A stretch of DNA of 32,119 nucleotides from Pseudomonadota bacterium (GTDB lineage: Bacteria; Pseudomonadota; Gammaproteobacteria; Burkholderiales; Gallionellaceae), in contig JAJXTH010000024.1 in assembly GCA_021783995.1 (NCBI GenBank), forward strand, positions 1 to 32,119, read 5' to 3'. The notes under the pieces are model-generated. The model was not told where the DNA came from, did not search any database, and saw nothing but the letters and a program-made list of their open reading frames with translations. Below are positions 1 through 7,640 of this stretch, piece after piece. The translations under genes were made by a program, and so were the position numbers. Numbering within the stretch: the first letter of the stretch is position 1; every line of letters starts with the position of its first letter.

Positions 1-127
1 GCCTCGCTCTGTGCCTGAGATCCGTGCTCTATCTCTGCCGATGATGTCGACAGGCGCGCGGCCGTCGCAGACACCGTCTCCGCACTCCCGTTCACCTGCC
101 TGATGATCTCGGAAAATCCGGAAATCA
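1..127 (-). repeat. 127-bp exact repeat, copy 1
   Basis: Positions 1-127 are identical to 1695-1821 (offset 1694). The first mismatch is at 128/1822. It encodes the cytoplasmic helix just after the HAMP region in both chemoreceptors. The copy is cut by the window start, so the true repeat is probably longer. Confidence 0.95.
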
Positions 128-887
128 GCCCGTTGAATGCGGCAGCCATTTCTCCGATCTCGTCTTTTCCATGCACTTTGACGCGAGTATTCAAATCGCC
201 ATCGGAGGACATCTTCACCATCACGCGATGCAATTCGCCCACAGGCCGCTTGACGCTGCTGATGATGGAAAGGCCAAACAGGATGCCCGATATGCTGCCA
301 ACCAGGATAAGCGCAATCGAGACCATGCGCATCGTCCTGAAAGTCTCGTCCGACAAACTATACAGCCTTTTTGCCTCTTTCTCCTGCAGCGCGATCAGTG
401 CCTCCAGCGCATCGTTCATCTTCAAAAACAGCGGCTTGATACGCTCCGCCTGCACCTTCCTGAGTACATCTGCATCCCCTGATTTCATCGCCGCAAGCGC
501 AGGCTTGATACCTTCCTCATTGAAATGGACATTGGCATCGTTGAATTTTTCCGCCAGCACCTTGTCATCCTCCGTCAGCGGGTTCGACATGTAGGCGTTC
601 CATTGCTTTGTACTTTCGGCAACATTTCCCTCGATCACACCGACAAACTCATTCATGTGATCAGGCTGCAAAAGTCCGTTGGCCATCGCGACACGGTTGC
701 GCAGATTTCCGCGCATGATCAGATTCAACTCAACGATGGGCCGTAGCCTTTCCTCATACACGGTCTTCAGCGAATTGTTAGCGCTACCAGAAGCGTAAAG
801 CCCCACCAAACCTATCACCAGAGACAACGCCAGCAGCGAACCAAGTAGCAGCAGCAAGCGAACGCTGATTTTTACGTTCCTCAACAT
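1..887 (-). CDS. Methyl-accepting chemotaxis protein, C-terminal part outside window
   Basis: Chemoreceptor that would signal to CheA/CheW from the inner membrane. The reading frame is open from an ATG at 887 to the window edge, about 295 codons, so only the N-terminal half is present. It shows an N-terminal membrane segment (residues about 8-26), a periplasmic helical region of about 150 residues, a second membrane segment near residues 190-210, a HAMP-like linker, and the start of the cytoplasmic signalling helix. The ATG at 887 has AAGGA seven bases upstream. An in-frame ATG at 908 also has GGAG at good spacing, so the start is ambiguous by seven codons. The gene lies 71 bp downstream of a second chemoreceptor gene on the same strand. 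Positions 1-127 are base-for-base identical to part of that gene. The ligand cannot be read from sequence. Confidence 0.9.
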   Translation of the reverse strand, partial: MLRNVKISVRLLLLLGSLLALSLVIGLVGLYASGSANNSLKTVYEERLRPIVELNLIMRGNLRNRVAMANGLLQPDHMNEFVGVIEGNVAESTKQWNAYMSNPLTEDDKVLAEKFNDANVHFNEEGIKPALAAMKSGDADVLRKVQAERIKPLFLKMNDALEALIALQEKEAKRLYSLSDETFRTMRMVSIALILVGSISGILFGLSIISSVKRPVGELHRVMVKMSSDGDLNTRVKVHGKDEIGEMAAAFNGLISGFSEIIRQVNGSAETVSATAARLSTSSAEIEHGSQAQSE

Positions 888-958
888 GCAGAATTCCTTT
901 ATATTCATTAACTGTCTCCCCCGGCAATTCGAACCCGGACATACAGCTCTTGGCGCAC

Positions 959-2611
959 TTAAACCCTGAATTTTTTTACTGCATCCTGCAGATCGTGCGC
1001 CAGTTCCTCAAGGCGCACGATCTGCTCCGCATTCGATTCCACCGCCGCATGGTTCTCCTCTGACATCTGCGCGATGTTCTCTACATTGCGTGCAATCTCG
1101 TTGCTTGCTACACTCTGCTCCTGCACCGATGAAGCAATGTCGTTCACCCCGGCGCTCGATTGCTCAACCAGCGCTCCCGCCTCCGTCAGAACCTGAGATA
1201 CCCTCTCTACCTGTTCCTGCGTCGCCTGCAAAGACTGCAACCCTCTCTGCACCGCATCCTCAACGTCCGTCGACTTGTCGTTCAGCGAACTCGTCACACG
1301 GTCTATCTCTCCCGCCGATTGCGCAGACTTCTCGGCCAACTTCCTCACCTCGTCCGCCACCACCGCAAATCCCCGTCCCTGCTCACCCGCACGCGCCGCC
1401 TCGATCGCCGCATTCAGCGCCAACAGATTCGTCTGGTCCGCAATGTCCTTCACCTGCTGCGTCATCCCCGCTATCGCCCGCGTGCTCTCGACAAACTCCT
1501 TCACCGACGATGCGATCAGCTTCACCGCCTCCTGCACGCGCTCTATCTCTCCTACCATGCCCGCCACGTTCTGGTTCCCCAGCCGCGTCTGCTGCAAGCT
1601 CCTCTCCGACAGCTTCCTCACGTCTTCCGTGTTGCTCGCCACCGAACTGATGCTCACCGTGATCTCCTCCACCGCCGCCGCCGTCGATGCCGCAGCCTCG
1701 CTCTGTGCCTGAGATCCGTGCTCTATCTCTGCCGATGATGTCGACAGGCGCGCGGCCGTCGCAGACACCGTCTCCGCACTCCCGTTCACCTGCCTGATGA
1801 TCTCGGAAAATCCGGAAATCAATCCGTTGAATGCTGTCGCCGCCTGCCCCACCTCGTCGTTGCCATACACCTTGACGCGGCGAGTAAGATCTCCATCCGC
1901 TGCCGTGCGGCTCATCGCATCGCGCATGTCTCCTGTCGCGCGCGAAACGCCGCTGATGATGGAATAACCCAGGCCCAGCGCAACAGCCAGCATCAGCAGC
2001 ACCCCAATGACCAGCATCAGCTCGGCGCTGTGTGCTGTCGCCATCGCAGCTTCGTACTTCCGCTTTGCAGCTCCATCTACAAACTCGGCCTCGGCATTCC
2101 CCTTGTCTATCAGGTTCTTCAGCAACGGATTGATCTTGCTGCCCAACAGCATGTTGAGCCCTTTATAATCACCATTCTTGATCGCCTGAACCGCGGGCAG
2201 GATGGCCTCGTTGACATAAGTTTCGCGCGCCTCCTTGAAATCCTTCAGCGCCACCTTCCCGGCATCGGTCTTGACATCCCGTTCCAGATCTGCGATGTAA
2301 CCATCGGTCTTTTTCAGGCTGGCTGCGATATCGTCGAGATGGCGCTCTACCGGATGGTCCTGCAGCTTCGCCACTTCGGATTCCGGATCGTGTTGCGCCG
2401 CCCTTAGCACGCTTGCGCGGTCATCGGCCACGGCATACATCGCCTTGTTGATCGTGCGGATCAGATTGATGTTGCGCACGGCGATCACTTCTGTCTGGCT
2501 CTGCAGGCTGGAAAGCCCCCTGAACGCCAGGGCCGCAATGATTACCGCAATCGCCATCACCACAAACAGCAGCAGATTCAACCTCGACTTGATCGTCTTA
2601 TTATTTAACAT
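959..2611 (-). CDS. Methyl-accepting chemotaxis protein
   Basis: Full-length chemoreceptor of 550 residues. An N-terminal membrane helix (about 10-27) is followed by a periplasmic four-helix-bundle-type sensor of about 170 residues, a second membrane helix (about 198-220), a HAMP domain, and a long cytoplasmic signalling domain. The conserved hairpin tip is clear ([20 protein letters not shown], then [20 protein letters not shown]), which is the CheA/CheW contact region. I place the start at ATG 2611 because GAGG lies six bases upstream. An in-frame ATG at 2623 has no ribosome binding site. The gene sits between motB and a second chemoreceptor, all on one strand, consistent with a motility cluster. 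There is no CheR/CheB-tethering pentapeptide at the C-terminus, which ends in KKFRV. Confidence 0.95.
   Translation of the reverse strand: MLNNKTIKSRLNLLLFVVMAIAVIIAALAFRGLSSLQSQTEVIAVRNINLIRTINKAMYAVADDRASVLRAAQHDPESEVAKLQDHPVERHLDDIAASLKKTDGYIADLERDVKTDAGKVALKDFKEARETYVNEAILPAVQAIKNGDYKGLNMLLGSKINPLLKNLIDKGNAEAEFVDGAAKRKYEAAMATAHSAELMLVIGVLLMLAVALGLGYSIISGVSRATGDMRDAMSRTAADGDLTRRVKVYGNDEVGQAATAFNGLISGFSEIIRQVNGSAETVSATAARLSTSSAEIEHGSQAQSEAAASTAAAVEEITVSISSVASNTEDVRKLSERSLQQTRLGNQNVAGMVGEIERVQEAVKLIASSVKEFVESTRAIAGMTQQVKDIADQTNLLALNAAIEAARAGEQGRGFAVVADEVRKLAEKSAQSAGEIDRVTSSLNDKSTDVEDAVQRGLQSLQATQEQVERVSQVLTEAGALVEQSSAGVNDIASSVQEQSVASNEIARNVENIAQMSEENHAAVESNAEQIVRLEELAHDLQDAVKKFRV
1695..1821 (-). 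repeat. 127-bp exact repeat, copy 2
   Basis: Identical to 1-127. It lies inside the full-length chemoreceptor, in the signalling-helix region after HAMP. Outside the block the two genes differ at many bases; for example, the HAMP-coding bases just beyond 1821 already diverge. Confidence 0.95.
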
Positions 2612-2855
2612 GCTCTCCCTCATTTTTCAGCCGAAACACGCTCTGACCCTGCTGCTATCTCCCCGAGAAGCCAAGCATCTTTATCCAACATGTCTACTGT
2701 AACGGCAAAAGATGGGATTTCTTTAGGCGAATAGTGATACGAAACCCCGTTAATTCGAAGAATTGACGCAGGGAAGAGATGGTTCGAGGCACGGGAAATC
2801 ATTTGTGGCGCCGCATGAAAAATTGAAGCCCGAGAAACTAAAGCGCAGGCAGCCT

Positions 2856-3812
2856 CTAATGCATAGCCGGTAATTTTTGCACGCCATTGTCTATGGTCTG
2901 CTTGACACCCTGCTCGCTTCCGCCGGCATCCACGCTTGCGGTTCCTGCGTCGTGCGTGATCGCCTCTTCAGCCTGCTTGTTCATCACGATCAGGCTGATT
3001 CTGCGATTGCTCGGGTCCAGCGGGTCATTCCTGTTGAAAGGCACGGCAGAAGCCAACCCGACGACGCGCACTATCTTGTCGTCATTCATTCCGCCTGCAA
3101 GCAGTTCGCGGCGCGTGGCATTCGCCCTGTCCGCAGACAATTCCCAGTTGCTGTAACCCTTGTCGTCCCCCGCATAAGGTGCAGCATCGGTATGCCCCGA
3201 GATGCTCACCTTGTTGGGAACGTCGTTGAGCGCCTGTCCTATCGCGCGCAGGATTTCCTGTGTATAAGGCTCGAGCTGTGCGCTGCCGCTCTGGAACATC
3301 GGACGGTTCTGATCATCCACAATCTGTATGCGCAACCCTTCGCTCGTCATGTCGAGCAAAATTTGATTCTTGAATTTTCGAAGTTTGTCGTTATTGTTGA
3401 TCGCCATTTCAATGGCTGTCTTCAATCCTTTGAGCTTCTCCAGTTCGACTCGTCTGACTTCCTCGGCCGCATCCTTGATGTTGATGACCTTCTTTTCGGA
3501 TGGCAGCTCGCCTTCCTTGACCTGACCCGAACTGCGCGTCAGATCCTTCCCGCCCCCCTTGATGATGCTCGAGCTGTCGCCGCTACCAGACCCTCCCATC
3601 AGCGCCACCTTGAGCGGCGTCTTGAAGTAGTTGGCGATGCCAGAGAGATCACCTTTCGCTGTCGATCCCAACAACCACATCAGCAGGAAGAAAGCCATCA
3701 TCGCCGTGACGAAGTCCGCATACGCGATTTTCCACGCACCGCCATGATGGCCGCCTGCCACCTTCTTGATGCGTTTTATGACGATGGGTCTTTTGTTTTT
3801 GTCTTCGGCCAT
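2856..3812 (-). CDS. motB: Flagellar motor stator protein MotB
   Basis: MotB forms the proton-conducting stator with MotA and anchors it to peptidoglycan. The protein has 318 residues. A basic cytoplasmic N-terminus is followed by the single membrane helix (about 29-48) containing YADFVTAMMAFFLLMWLL. Asp33 in this helix matches the essential proton-binding aspartate of the family. The C-terminal half is an OmpA-like peptidoglycan-binding domain, with the typical stretch ISGHTDAAPY near residue 206 and the later SADRANATRREL. The start at 3812 has only a weak GGAA-type binding site and lies 33 bp after motA, so translation probably follows motA on one transcript. The C-terminal 30 residues after the OmpA domain look like a disordered tail. 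Confidence 0.97.
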   Translation of the reverse strand: MAEDKNKRPIVIKRIKKVAGGHHGGAWKIAYADFVTAMMAFFLLMWLLGSTAKGDLSGIANYFKTPLKVALMGGSGSGDSSSIIKGGGKDLTRSSGQVKEGELPSEKKVINIKDAAEEVRRVELEKLKGLKTAIEMAINNNDKLRKFKNQILLDMTSEGLRIQIVDDQNRPMFQSGSAQLEPYTQEILRAIGQALNDVPNKVSISGHTDAAPYAGDDKGYSNWELSADRANATRRELLAGGMNDDKIVRVVGLASAVPFNRNDPLDPSNRRISLIVMNKQAEEAITHDAGTASVDAGGSEQGVKQTIDNGVQKLPAMH

Positions 3813-3845
3813 GATTTCCGTCTTGCCGCAAGTTCAGAAATGCAG

Positions 3846-4700
3846 TTAACGTTTCTGCTTGACATGCGCCTCCAGGTCCGCAAAGTTAGGCCTGTCCTTT
3901 GAACTCAGCGCCTTGCGGCCGAATTCGACCGCCATCGCTGGCGCATAACCATTGAGATTCGCCAGCAGCGTGACCTTGATCGTCTGAAATATCTTTCCGT
4001 CTTCCTCAGCCTTCTGCTCGAGCAACCCCGCCAACGGCCCCACGAAGCCGTAGGCCAGAAGGATCCCGAGGAAAGTTCCCACCAGCGCGTGCGCGATCAG
4101 CATGCCGAGCTCAGAAGGCGGTATGCCCACCGACTCCATGGTATGCACCACACCCATCACGGCAGCGACGATGCCGAATGCCGGCATGCCGTCAGCCAGT
4201 TTCGCGATTGCATGAGACGACACCAATGCTTCGTGGTGATGCGTCTCAAGCTCGACGTCCATCAGATTCTCGATCTCCATCGCATTGAGATTTCCGCTGA
4301 CCATGATGCGCAGGTAATCCGTCATGAATTCAACCACATGGTGGTCTGCCAGTATCTTTGGATACTTGGAGAAAATGGGACTCTCCGCAGGATTTTCGAC
4401 ATCCCCCTCTATCGACATCAATCCTTCCTTGCGAACCTTGGTCAGCATGTCATACATCAGCGCCATCAGCTCCATATAGGTGTCTTTGCTGTACTTGGAT
4501 CCCTTCAGCAACCCTGGCAAATCTTTCATGGTGGATTTGATCGTCACCATGTTGTTGCCTACGAAGAAAGCCCCCATCGCACCGCCAAAGATCATCAGCA
4601 ATTCAACCGGCTGCCACAATGCCCCAAGGTGTCCTCCGGCAATTGCAAAGCCGCCGAAAACCGCCCCAAGCACGACGACATAACCTATGATCACAAGCAT
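3846..4700 (-). CDS. motA: Flagellar motor stator protein MotA
   Basis: MotA is the stator subunit that contacts FliG and carries protons with MotB. The 284-residue protein has four membrane helices: two near the N-terminus and two around residues 168-190 and 200-225. The torque-generating charges Arg90 and Glu98 (RKEGLMSIE) and the channel prolines Pro173 (GMP) and Pro222 (GP) fall at the same numbers as in E. coli MotA. The start at 4700 has GGAG eight bases upstream. The gene follows flhC after 193 bp that include a terminator-like hairpin, so it may have its own promoter. I could not find a consensus sigma-28 site in that gap. Confidence 0.97.
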   Translation of the reverse strand: MLVIIGYVVVLGAVFGGFAIAGGHLGALWQPVELLMIFGGAMGAFFVGNNMVTIKSTMKDLPGLLKGSKYSKDTYMELMALMYDMLTKVRKEGLMSIEGDVENPAESPIFSKYPKILADHHVVEFMTDYLRIMVSGNLNAMEIENLMDVELETHHHEALVSSHAIAKLADGMPAFGIVAAVMGVVHTMESVGIPPSELGMLIAHALVGTFLGILLAYGFVGPLAGLLEQKAEEDGKIFQTIKVTLLANLNGYAPAMAVEFGRKALSSKDRPNFADLEAHVKQKR

Positions 4701-4823
4701 GCAGCTCTCTCCCGAATAATTTCTGCCGACGCATTTTAAAACAAAAAGTCACGACAAGGCGTTCCTTTCGGATCATCAGACGATATTTATTTATTTGTTT
4801 GTATCATGCAAGCGGCTCGCCTT

Positions 4824-4855
4824 TCAAAATGAAAACGCCTGCACAGGCAGGCGTT
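4824..4855 (-). terminator. Rho-independent terminator after flhC
   Basis: A perfect 8-bp stem, AACGCCTG/CAGGCGTT, with a 6-nt loop (4834-4855), is followed on the minus strand by a T-rich run (TTTTCATTTT, ending near 4824). It lies 38 bp past the flhC stop, so it would end or attenuate the flhDC transcript before motA. Confidence 0.75.
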
Positions 4856-4893
4856 CCGATTTAAAACTGAACAGGAAACATGAAGCCGGCAGT

Positions 4894-5448
4894 TCAGGCT
4901 GCCTGCGCTAGAGATTCCGCATGCATAGCTTTGAGATTTGTCTTCCCGGCACGGGCAGGGGGGTGGCAGATGCCGCACACGTAATTTCCATGCAATTCGT
5001 TGGTATGCGCGACAAAATTACCTTCACATTCACGACAGGGAACGAGCTGCATCATGCCCGCATTGAAGAAGCGTACGAGAAACCAGGCCCGGGTGATGCT
5101 CAGCACAGCCTCGCCTTCTTCGATGCCCTGAACCTGATCGAGGTACAATCGATACGCCGTGATCAGGGCTTGCACACCCTTGACCCCGGCATACTTGACC
5201 AGAAACTGGTATACCCCCATGAACAGGGATGAATGGATGTTTGGCTGCCAACTGATGAACCAGTCCGTGGAATAAGGCAGCATACCCTTGGAAGGAGACT
5301 CTCCTTTGACCTCCTTGTAAAGTTTGAGCAGCCGCTCACGGCTCAATGTGGTCTCCTCCTGCAAAACCTGCAATCGCGCACCCATAGCGATCAGATCGGT
5401 CGCGATTTTGACCTGTTGCGCTTCACCCAGCACTGTCTTGATGGCCAT
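4894..5448 (-). CDS. flhC: Flagellar transcriptional activator FlhC
   Basis: FlhC joins FlhD to form the FlhD4C2 activator of class II flagellar operons. The 184-residue protein matches FlhC over its whole length, including the N-terminal helical DNA-contact region. The four zinc-binding cysteines are present: Cys138 and Cys141 (PCRECEGNF), Cys158 and Cys161 (YVCGICHPP). The start ATG at 5448 is preceded by AAAGGAG at six-base spacing and lies 12 bp after the flhD stop, so the two are co-translated. It is slightly shorter at the C-terminus than E. coli FlhC. The presence of FlhDC rather than FleQ places the organism with beta- or gammaproteobacteria of the peritrichous or FlhDC-controlled type. 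Confidence 0.97.
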   Translation of the reverse strand: MAIKTVLGEAQQVKIATDLIAMGARLQVLQEETTLSRERLLKLYKEVKGESPSKGMLPYSTDWFISWQPNIHSSLFMGVYQFLVKYAGVKGVQALITAYRLYLDQVQGIEEGEAVLSITRAWFLVRFFNAGMMQLVPCRECEGNFVAHTNELHGNYVCGICHPPARAGKTNLKAMHAESLAQAA

Positions 5449-5460
5449 CTCGCTCTCCTT

Positions 5461-5784
5461 TCAGGCCGCGGCGGTTTCTTCAATGCTCTGGGCCGACATC
5501 AGAATGGCGGCATGCATCTGCGCCATCATGCGGCTCTTGCTGTAGTCCGTCACCATGTTCAACAGGATGTTTTCATCGAAGCGGAAACCGCACAACAGCA
5601 TGTTGCTGCTGGCAATCTTGAGCATCTGGGACGGGGCTAAGCCTCCGATCAGGTCTACCAGCTCCTGACTCAATCCCAGACGGAAGATGGCGGCAGACTT
5701 GTCCTGCTTGATCATTTCCTGGGCCAGCATAAGGTAGGTGAGATTTAAGTCCCGAATCCCTTCTTGCAATTGTGCGGTGTTCAT
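5461..5784 (-). CDS. flhD: Flagellar transcriptional activator FlhD
   Basis: FlhD is the partner of FlhC in the flagellar master regulator. The 107-residue protein shows the family core, LNLTYLMLAQEMI near the N-terminus and SNMLLCGFRFDENI in the middle. I choose ATG 5784 because GAGGGG lies six bases upstream and the protein then begins where E. coli FlhD does. An upstream in-frame ATG at 5865 would add 27 cysteine- and arginine-rich residues unlike FlhD and has no binding site. The upstream region is unusually elaborate: a consensus sigma-28 promoter, an operator-like half-site array and three hairpins lie within 260 bp. Confidence 0.96.
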   Translation of the reverse strand: MNTAQLQEGIRDLNLTYLMLAQEMIKQDKSAAIFRLGLSQELVDLIGGLAPSQMLKIASSNMLLCGFRFDENILLNMVTDYSKSRMMAQMHAAILMSAQSIEETAAA

Positions 5785-5833
5785 GAATTTCCCCTCGTAT
5801 TGAGCCAACAATCTCGATGACCATCGGCGACGA

Positions 5834-5853
5834 CTGCATTGTGCGCAATGCAG
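5834..5853. other. Perfect 8-bp stem, tetraloop hairpin in flhD leader
   Basis: CTGCATTG and CAATGCAG pair perfectly around a 4-nt loop (5842-5845). It lies 50 bp upstream of the flhD start codon, inside any flhDC mRNA starting farther upstream. No T-run follows on either strand, so it is not a standard terminator. It could be an mRNA stability or regulator-binding element, or a dyad operator. Confidence 0.6.
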
Positions 5854-5885
5854 GCAGAAATTCAAATCGGAAGCAGACTAATTAT

Positions 5886-5930
5886 TTTGTAGGGAATTGC
5901 GCAAGGTTTTGTAGGAATTTCGCCTACAAA
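5886..5930. promoter_or_regulatory. Operator-like array of three TTTGTAGG half-sites
   Basis: TTTGTAGG occurs at 5886-5893 and again at 5908-5915, exactly 22 bp apart, which is about two helical turns. The inverted form CCTACAAA lies at 5923-5930. The last two make a perfect 8-bp dyad with a 7-bp centre. Such TAGGA-type dyads resemble sites of NarL/LuxR-fold response regulators such as BvgA, FimZ or EvgA, some of which act on flagellar master operons. The identity of the regulator is inference. In RNA the dyad would also fold as a hairpin. Confidence 0.5.
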
Positions 5931-5938
5931 GCAAAACG

Positions 5939-5962
5939 CTCCAGTCCACGGATGAACTGGAG
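5939..5962. other. 7-bp stem hairpin in flhDC leader
   Basis: CTCCAGT (5939-5945) pairs with ACTGGAG (5956-5962) around a 10-nt loop. Read on the minus strand, the stem is followed by CGTTTTGCTTTG, a weak T-rich run. It could act as a leaky terminator about 70 nt after the sigma-28 start, producing a short leader RNA. Confidence 0.35.
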
Positions 5963-6015
5963 GCCATTGCGGAGCACCTGTTTGCGAGGGGTCAAACTGG
6001 CGTTCTTGATAAGAG

Positions 6016-6042
6016 TTATCGGCAGCACTTTAGAAAACTTTA
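6016..6042 (-). promoter_or_regulatory. Consensus sigma-28 (FliA) promoter facing flhDC
   Basis: On the minus strand the -35 element TAAAGTTT (6042-6035) is followed by exactly 11 bases and the -10 element GCCGATAA (6023-6016). This matches the enterobacterial FliA consensus at all 16 positions and in spacing. Transcription would start near 6009 and run toward flhD, giving a leader of about 225 nt. The upstream flank is very AT-rich (about 6043-6080). A 16/16 match is unlikely by chance in 32 kb, but its activity is not shown here. Confidence 0.85.
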
Positions 6043-6082
6043 GGCTTTTTTTAAAATATTTATTTATTTAAAAGCAAAAGGT

Positions 6083-6127
6083 TAAAAATTTCGCCCGATT
6101 TTCTGATAAAAGCAGATGAAATTTTTA
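6083..6127. terminator. AT-rich inverted repeat between mqo and flhD
   Basis: TAAAAATTTC (6083-6092) and GAAATTTTTA (6118-6127) form a perfect 10-bp AT-rich stem, with a small inner TCTG/CAGA stem. It lies 20 bp past the mqo stop and may end the mqo transcript on the minus strand, where it finishes in a T-run. The long loop makes this uncertain. Confidence 0.35.
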
Positions 6128-6147
6128 GTCAGGACAAGGGGGAGGAT

Positions 6148-7632
6148 TCAGCAAGGTTCCTGATCAAGACCCAGCGTGAACAGATTTTTATTTCTGATGC
6201 GGCGGAGCAAATCCGGATCTTCGTCCAGAGAGAAACCGTAAGACGGGATCATTTCATTTAATTTTTCTTTCCAGTCATTGCCTTGCGACCTGGATTTAAA
6301 GCATGTGTTGATCACATCCAGCATCGCCTTGACCGAAATCGAAGCGCCAGGCGATGCGCCCAACAATGCGGCAAGCGTTCCATCATGCGATGCTACGATC
6401 TCGGTGCCGAATTCCAGTCTCCCGCCCCTGACATTGCAGCCCTTGATAATCTGCACGCGCTGACCGGCAGACGCCAGCACCCAGTCTTCCTCTCTGGCCT
6501 CAGCATAAAAGTCGCGCAGGCTTGCTACACGATCCTTGTGAGTCCTCAAGGCTTCGGTGATGAGATAGCGGGTGAGATCGAGATTGTCGCGTGCGACGGA
6601 TAACATGGGTTTCAGATTGTCCGACTTCAGCGATGAAAAGAGATCCAGCACGGAGCCTTCCTTCAGGAATCGGGTGGTAATGCTCGCAAATGGCCCGAAC
6701 AGGAGCGCGGGTTTCCCATCTATAACCCGAGTATCCAGGTGCGGGACGGACATCGGCGGCGCCCCCATGGGCGCCTTGCCATAGACCTTGCTCTTGTGTC
6801 GGCTGACCACTTCCGGATTCTTGCAGATCAGCCATTGTCCGCTCACCGGAAAACCGCCATAGCCCGAACCTTCCGGGATCCCTGACTTCTGCAGCAGCGG
6901 CAGCGCCCCGCCGCCGGCGCCAAGGAAAACGAAACCCGCGGAGACGGTCCTGCTTTGCCTTGCATGATTGTCGCTGATGCGCACATGCCAAGCATCGGGA
7001 TGCTTCTTCAAACCTGTCACCGAATGAGAAAGTGCAAGCTCAAAATTTGAGAATTTCTTCATCGATCTGATCAGCTTCTGAGTCAGCGCACCGAAATCCA
7101 CGTCGGTACCATGTTTCACCTGCGTGGCTGCAACTTTTTGCAGTGGATCTCGCCCCGCCATCACCAGTGGCATCCATTCCTTCAGCACTGCAGGATCCTC
7201 GGTGTACTCCATCTCCTCAAAAAGATGATGCGCATGCAAGGCTTGAAAGCGCTGCCTGAGAAAGGCGACATTCTGTTCGCCCCAGACGAAACTCTGATGG
7301 CAAATCGGATTGATGAATTTTCGAGGTTCCGGCAGCATGCCTTTCTCGACCAGATACGACCAAAACTGCAGGGACACTTCATAAGCCGCATTGATCGCAA
7401 GCGCACGAGCAACATCCATGGATCCGTCCGGCCTTTGCTGTGTGTAATTGAGTTCGCAATATCCGGCATGGCCCGTGCCGGCATTGTTCAGCGCATGTGA
7501 GCTTTCGCCTGCCACGCGGCTCAACCGCTCGACCATCATGATGCGCAAGGACGGATCCAGCAACAGCAGAAGCTGGCCCAGGGTGGCGCTCATCACGCCA
7601 GCCCCAACCAGCAGAACATCCACTTTCTTCAT
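6148..7632 (-). CDS. mqo: Malate:quinone oxidoreductase
   Basis: Mqo is a peripheral inner-membrane FAD enzyme that oxidises malate to oxaloacetate and passes electrons to the quinone pool. The 494-residue length is typical. The FAD-binding GAGVMSATLG motif sits at residues 9-18. The conserved VERLSRVAGESSHALNNAGTGHAG block follows, split here as VERLSRVAGESSH then ALNNAGTGHAG. The start at 7632 has AGGAGG just upstream and lies 8 bp after the rlmD stop, so the two are co-transcribed. An NAD-dependent malate dehydrogenase is encoded at 28161 in this window. The cell therefore has two routes for the same TCA step, and this one is not reversible in practice. Confidence 0.97.
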   Translation of the reverse strand: MKKVDVLLVGAGVMSATLGQLLLLLDPSLRIMMVERLSRVAGESSHALNNAGTGHAGYCELNYTQQRPDGSMDVARALAINAAYEVSLQFWSYLVEKGMLPEPRKFINPICHQSFVWGEQNVAFLRQRFQALHAHHLFEEMEYTEDPAVLKEWMPLVMAGRDPLQKVAATQVKHGTDVDFGALTQKLIRSMKKFSNFELALSHSVTGLKKHPDAWHVRISDNHARQSRTVSAGFVFLGAGGGALPLLQKSGIPEGSGYGGFPVSGQWLICKNPEVVSRHKSKVYGKAPMGAPPMSVPHLDTRVIDGKPALLFGPFASITTRFLKEGSVLDLFSSLKSDNLKPMLSVARDNLDLTRYLITEALRTHKDRVASLRDFYAEAREEDWVLASAGQRVQIIKGCNVRGGRLEFGTEIVASHDGTLAALLGASPGASISVKAMLDVINTCFKSRSQGNDWKEKLNEMIPSYGFSLDEDPDLLRRIRNKNLFTLGLDQEPC

Positions 7633-7640
7633 CGCCCCTC

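Larger units (their letters stand above)
5915..6043 (+). pseudogene. Possible remnant of a coding sequence (no start codon)
   Basis: On the plus strand a frame runs from 5915 to a TAG at 6041-6043 and reads as plausible protein, including STDELEAIAEHLFARG and then LDKSYRQHF. Its codon choice resembles the neighbouring genes. There is no ATG, GTG or TTG start after the stop at 5912-5914, and I recognise no family. It overlaps the sigma-28 promoter and a leader hairpin on the other strand. It may be the tail of a decayed gene or chance. Confidence 0.25.

Noticed and set aside
2655..2683. Sigma-28-like site upstream of the chemoreceptor (TAAAGATG and GGAGATAG)
   Set aside because: The spacer is 13 instead of 11 bases and the -10 matches only 5 of 8, much weaker than the site before flhDC.
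2620..2802. A 60-codon minus-strand frame between motB and the chemoreceptor
   Set aside because: No ribosome binding site, no recognisable family, and it runs 4 bp into an alternative chemoreceptor start. The 244-bp gap is more likely a leader region.
4701..4823. Possible sigma-28 promoter before motA (TAAATATC)
   Set aside because: No matching GCCGATAA-type element at correct spacing.
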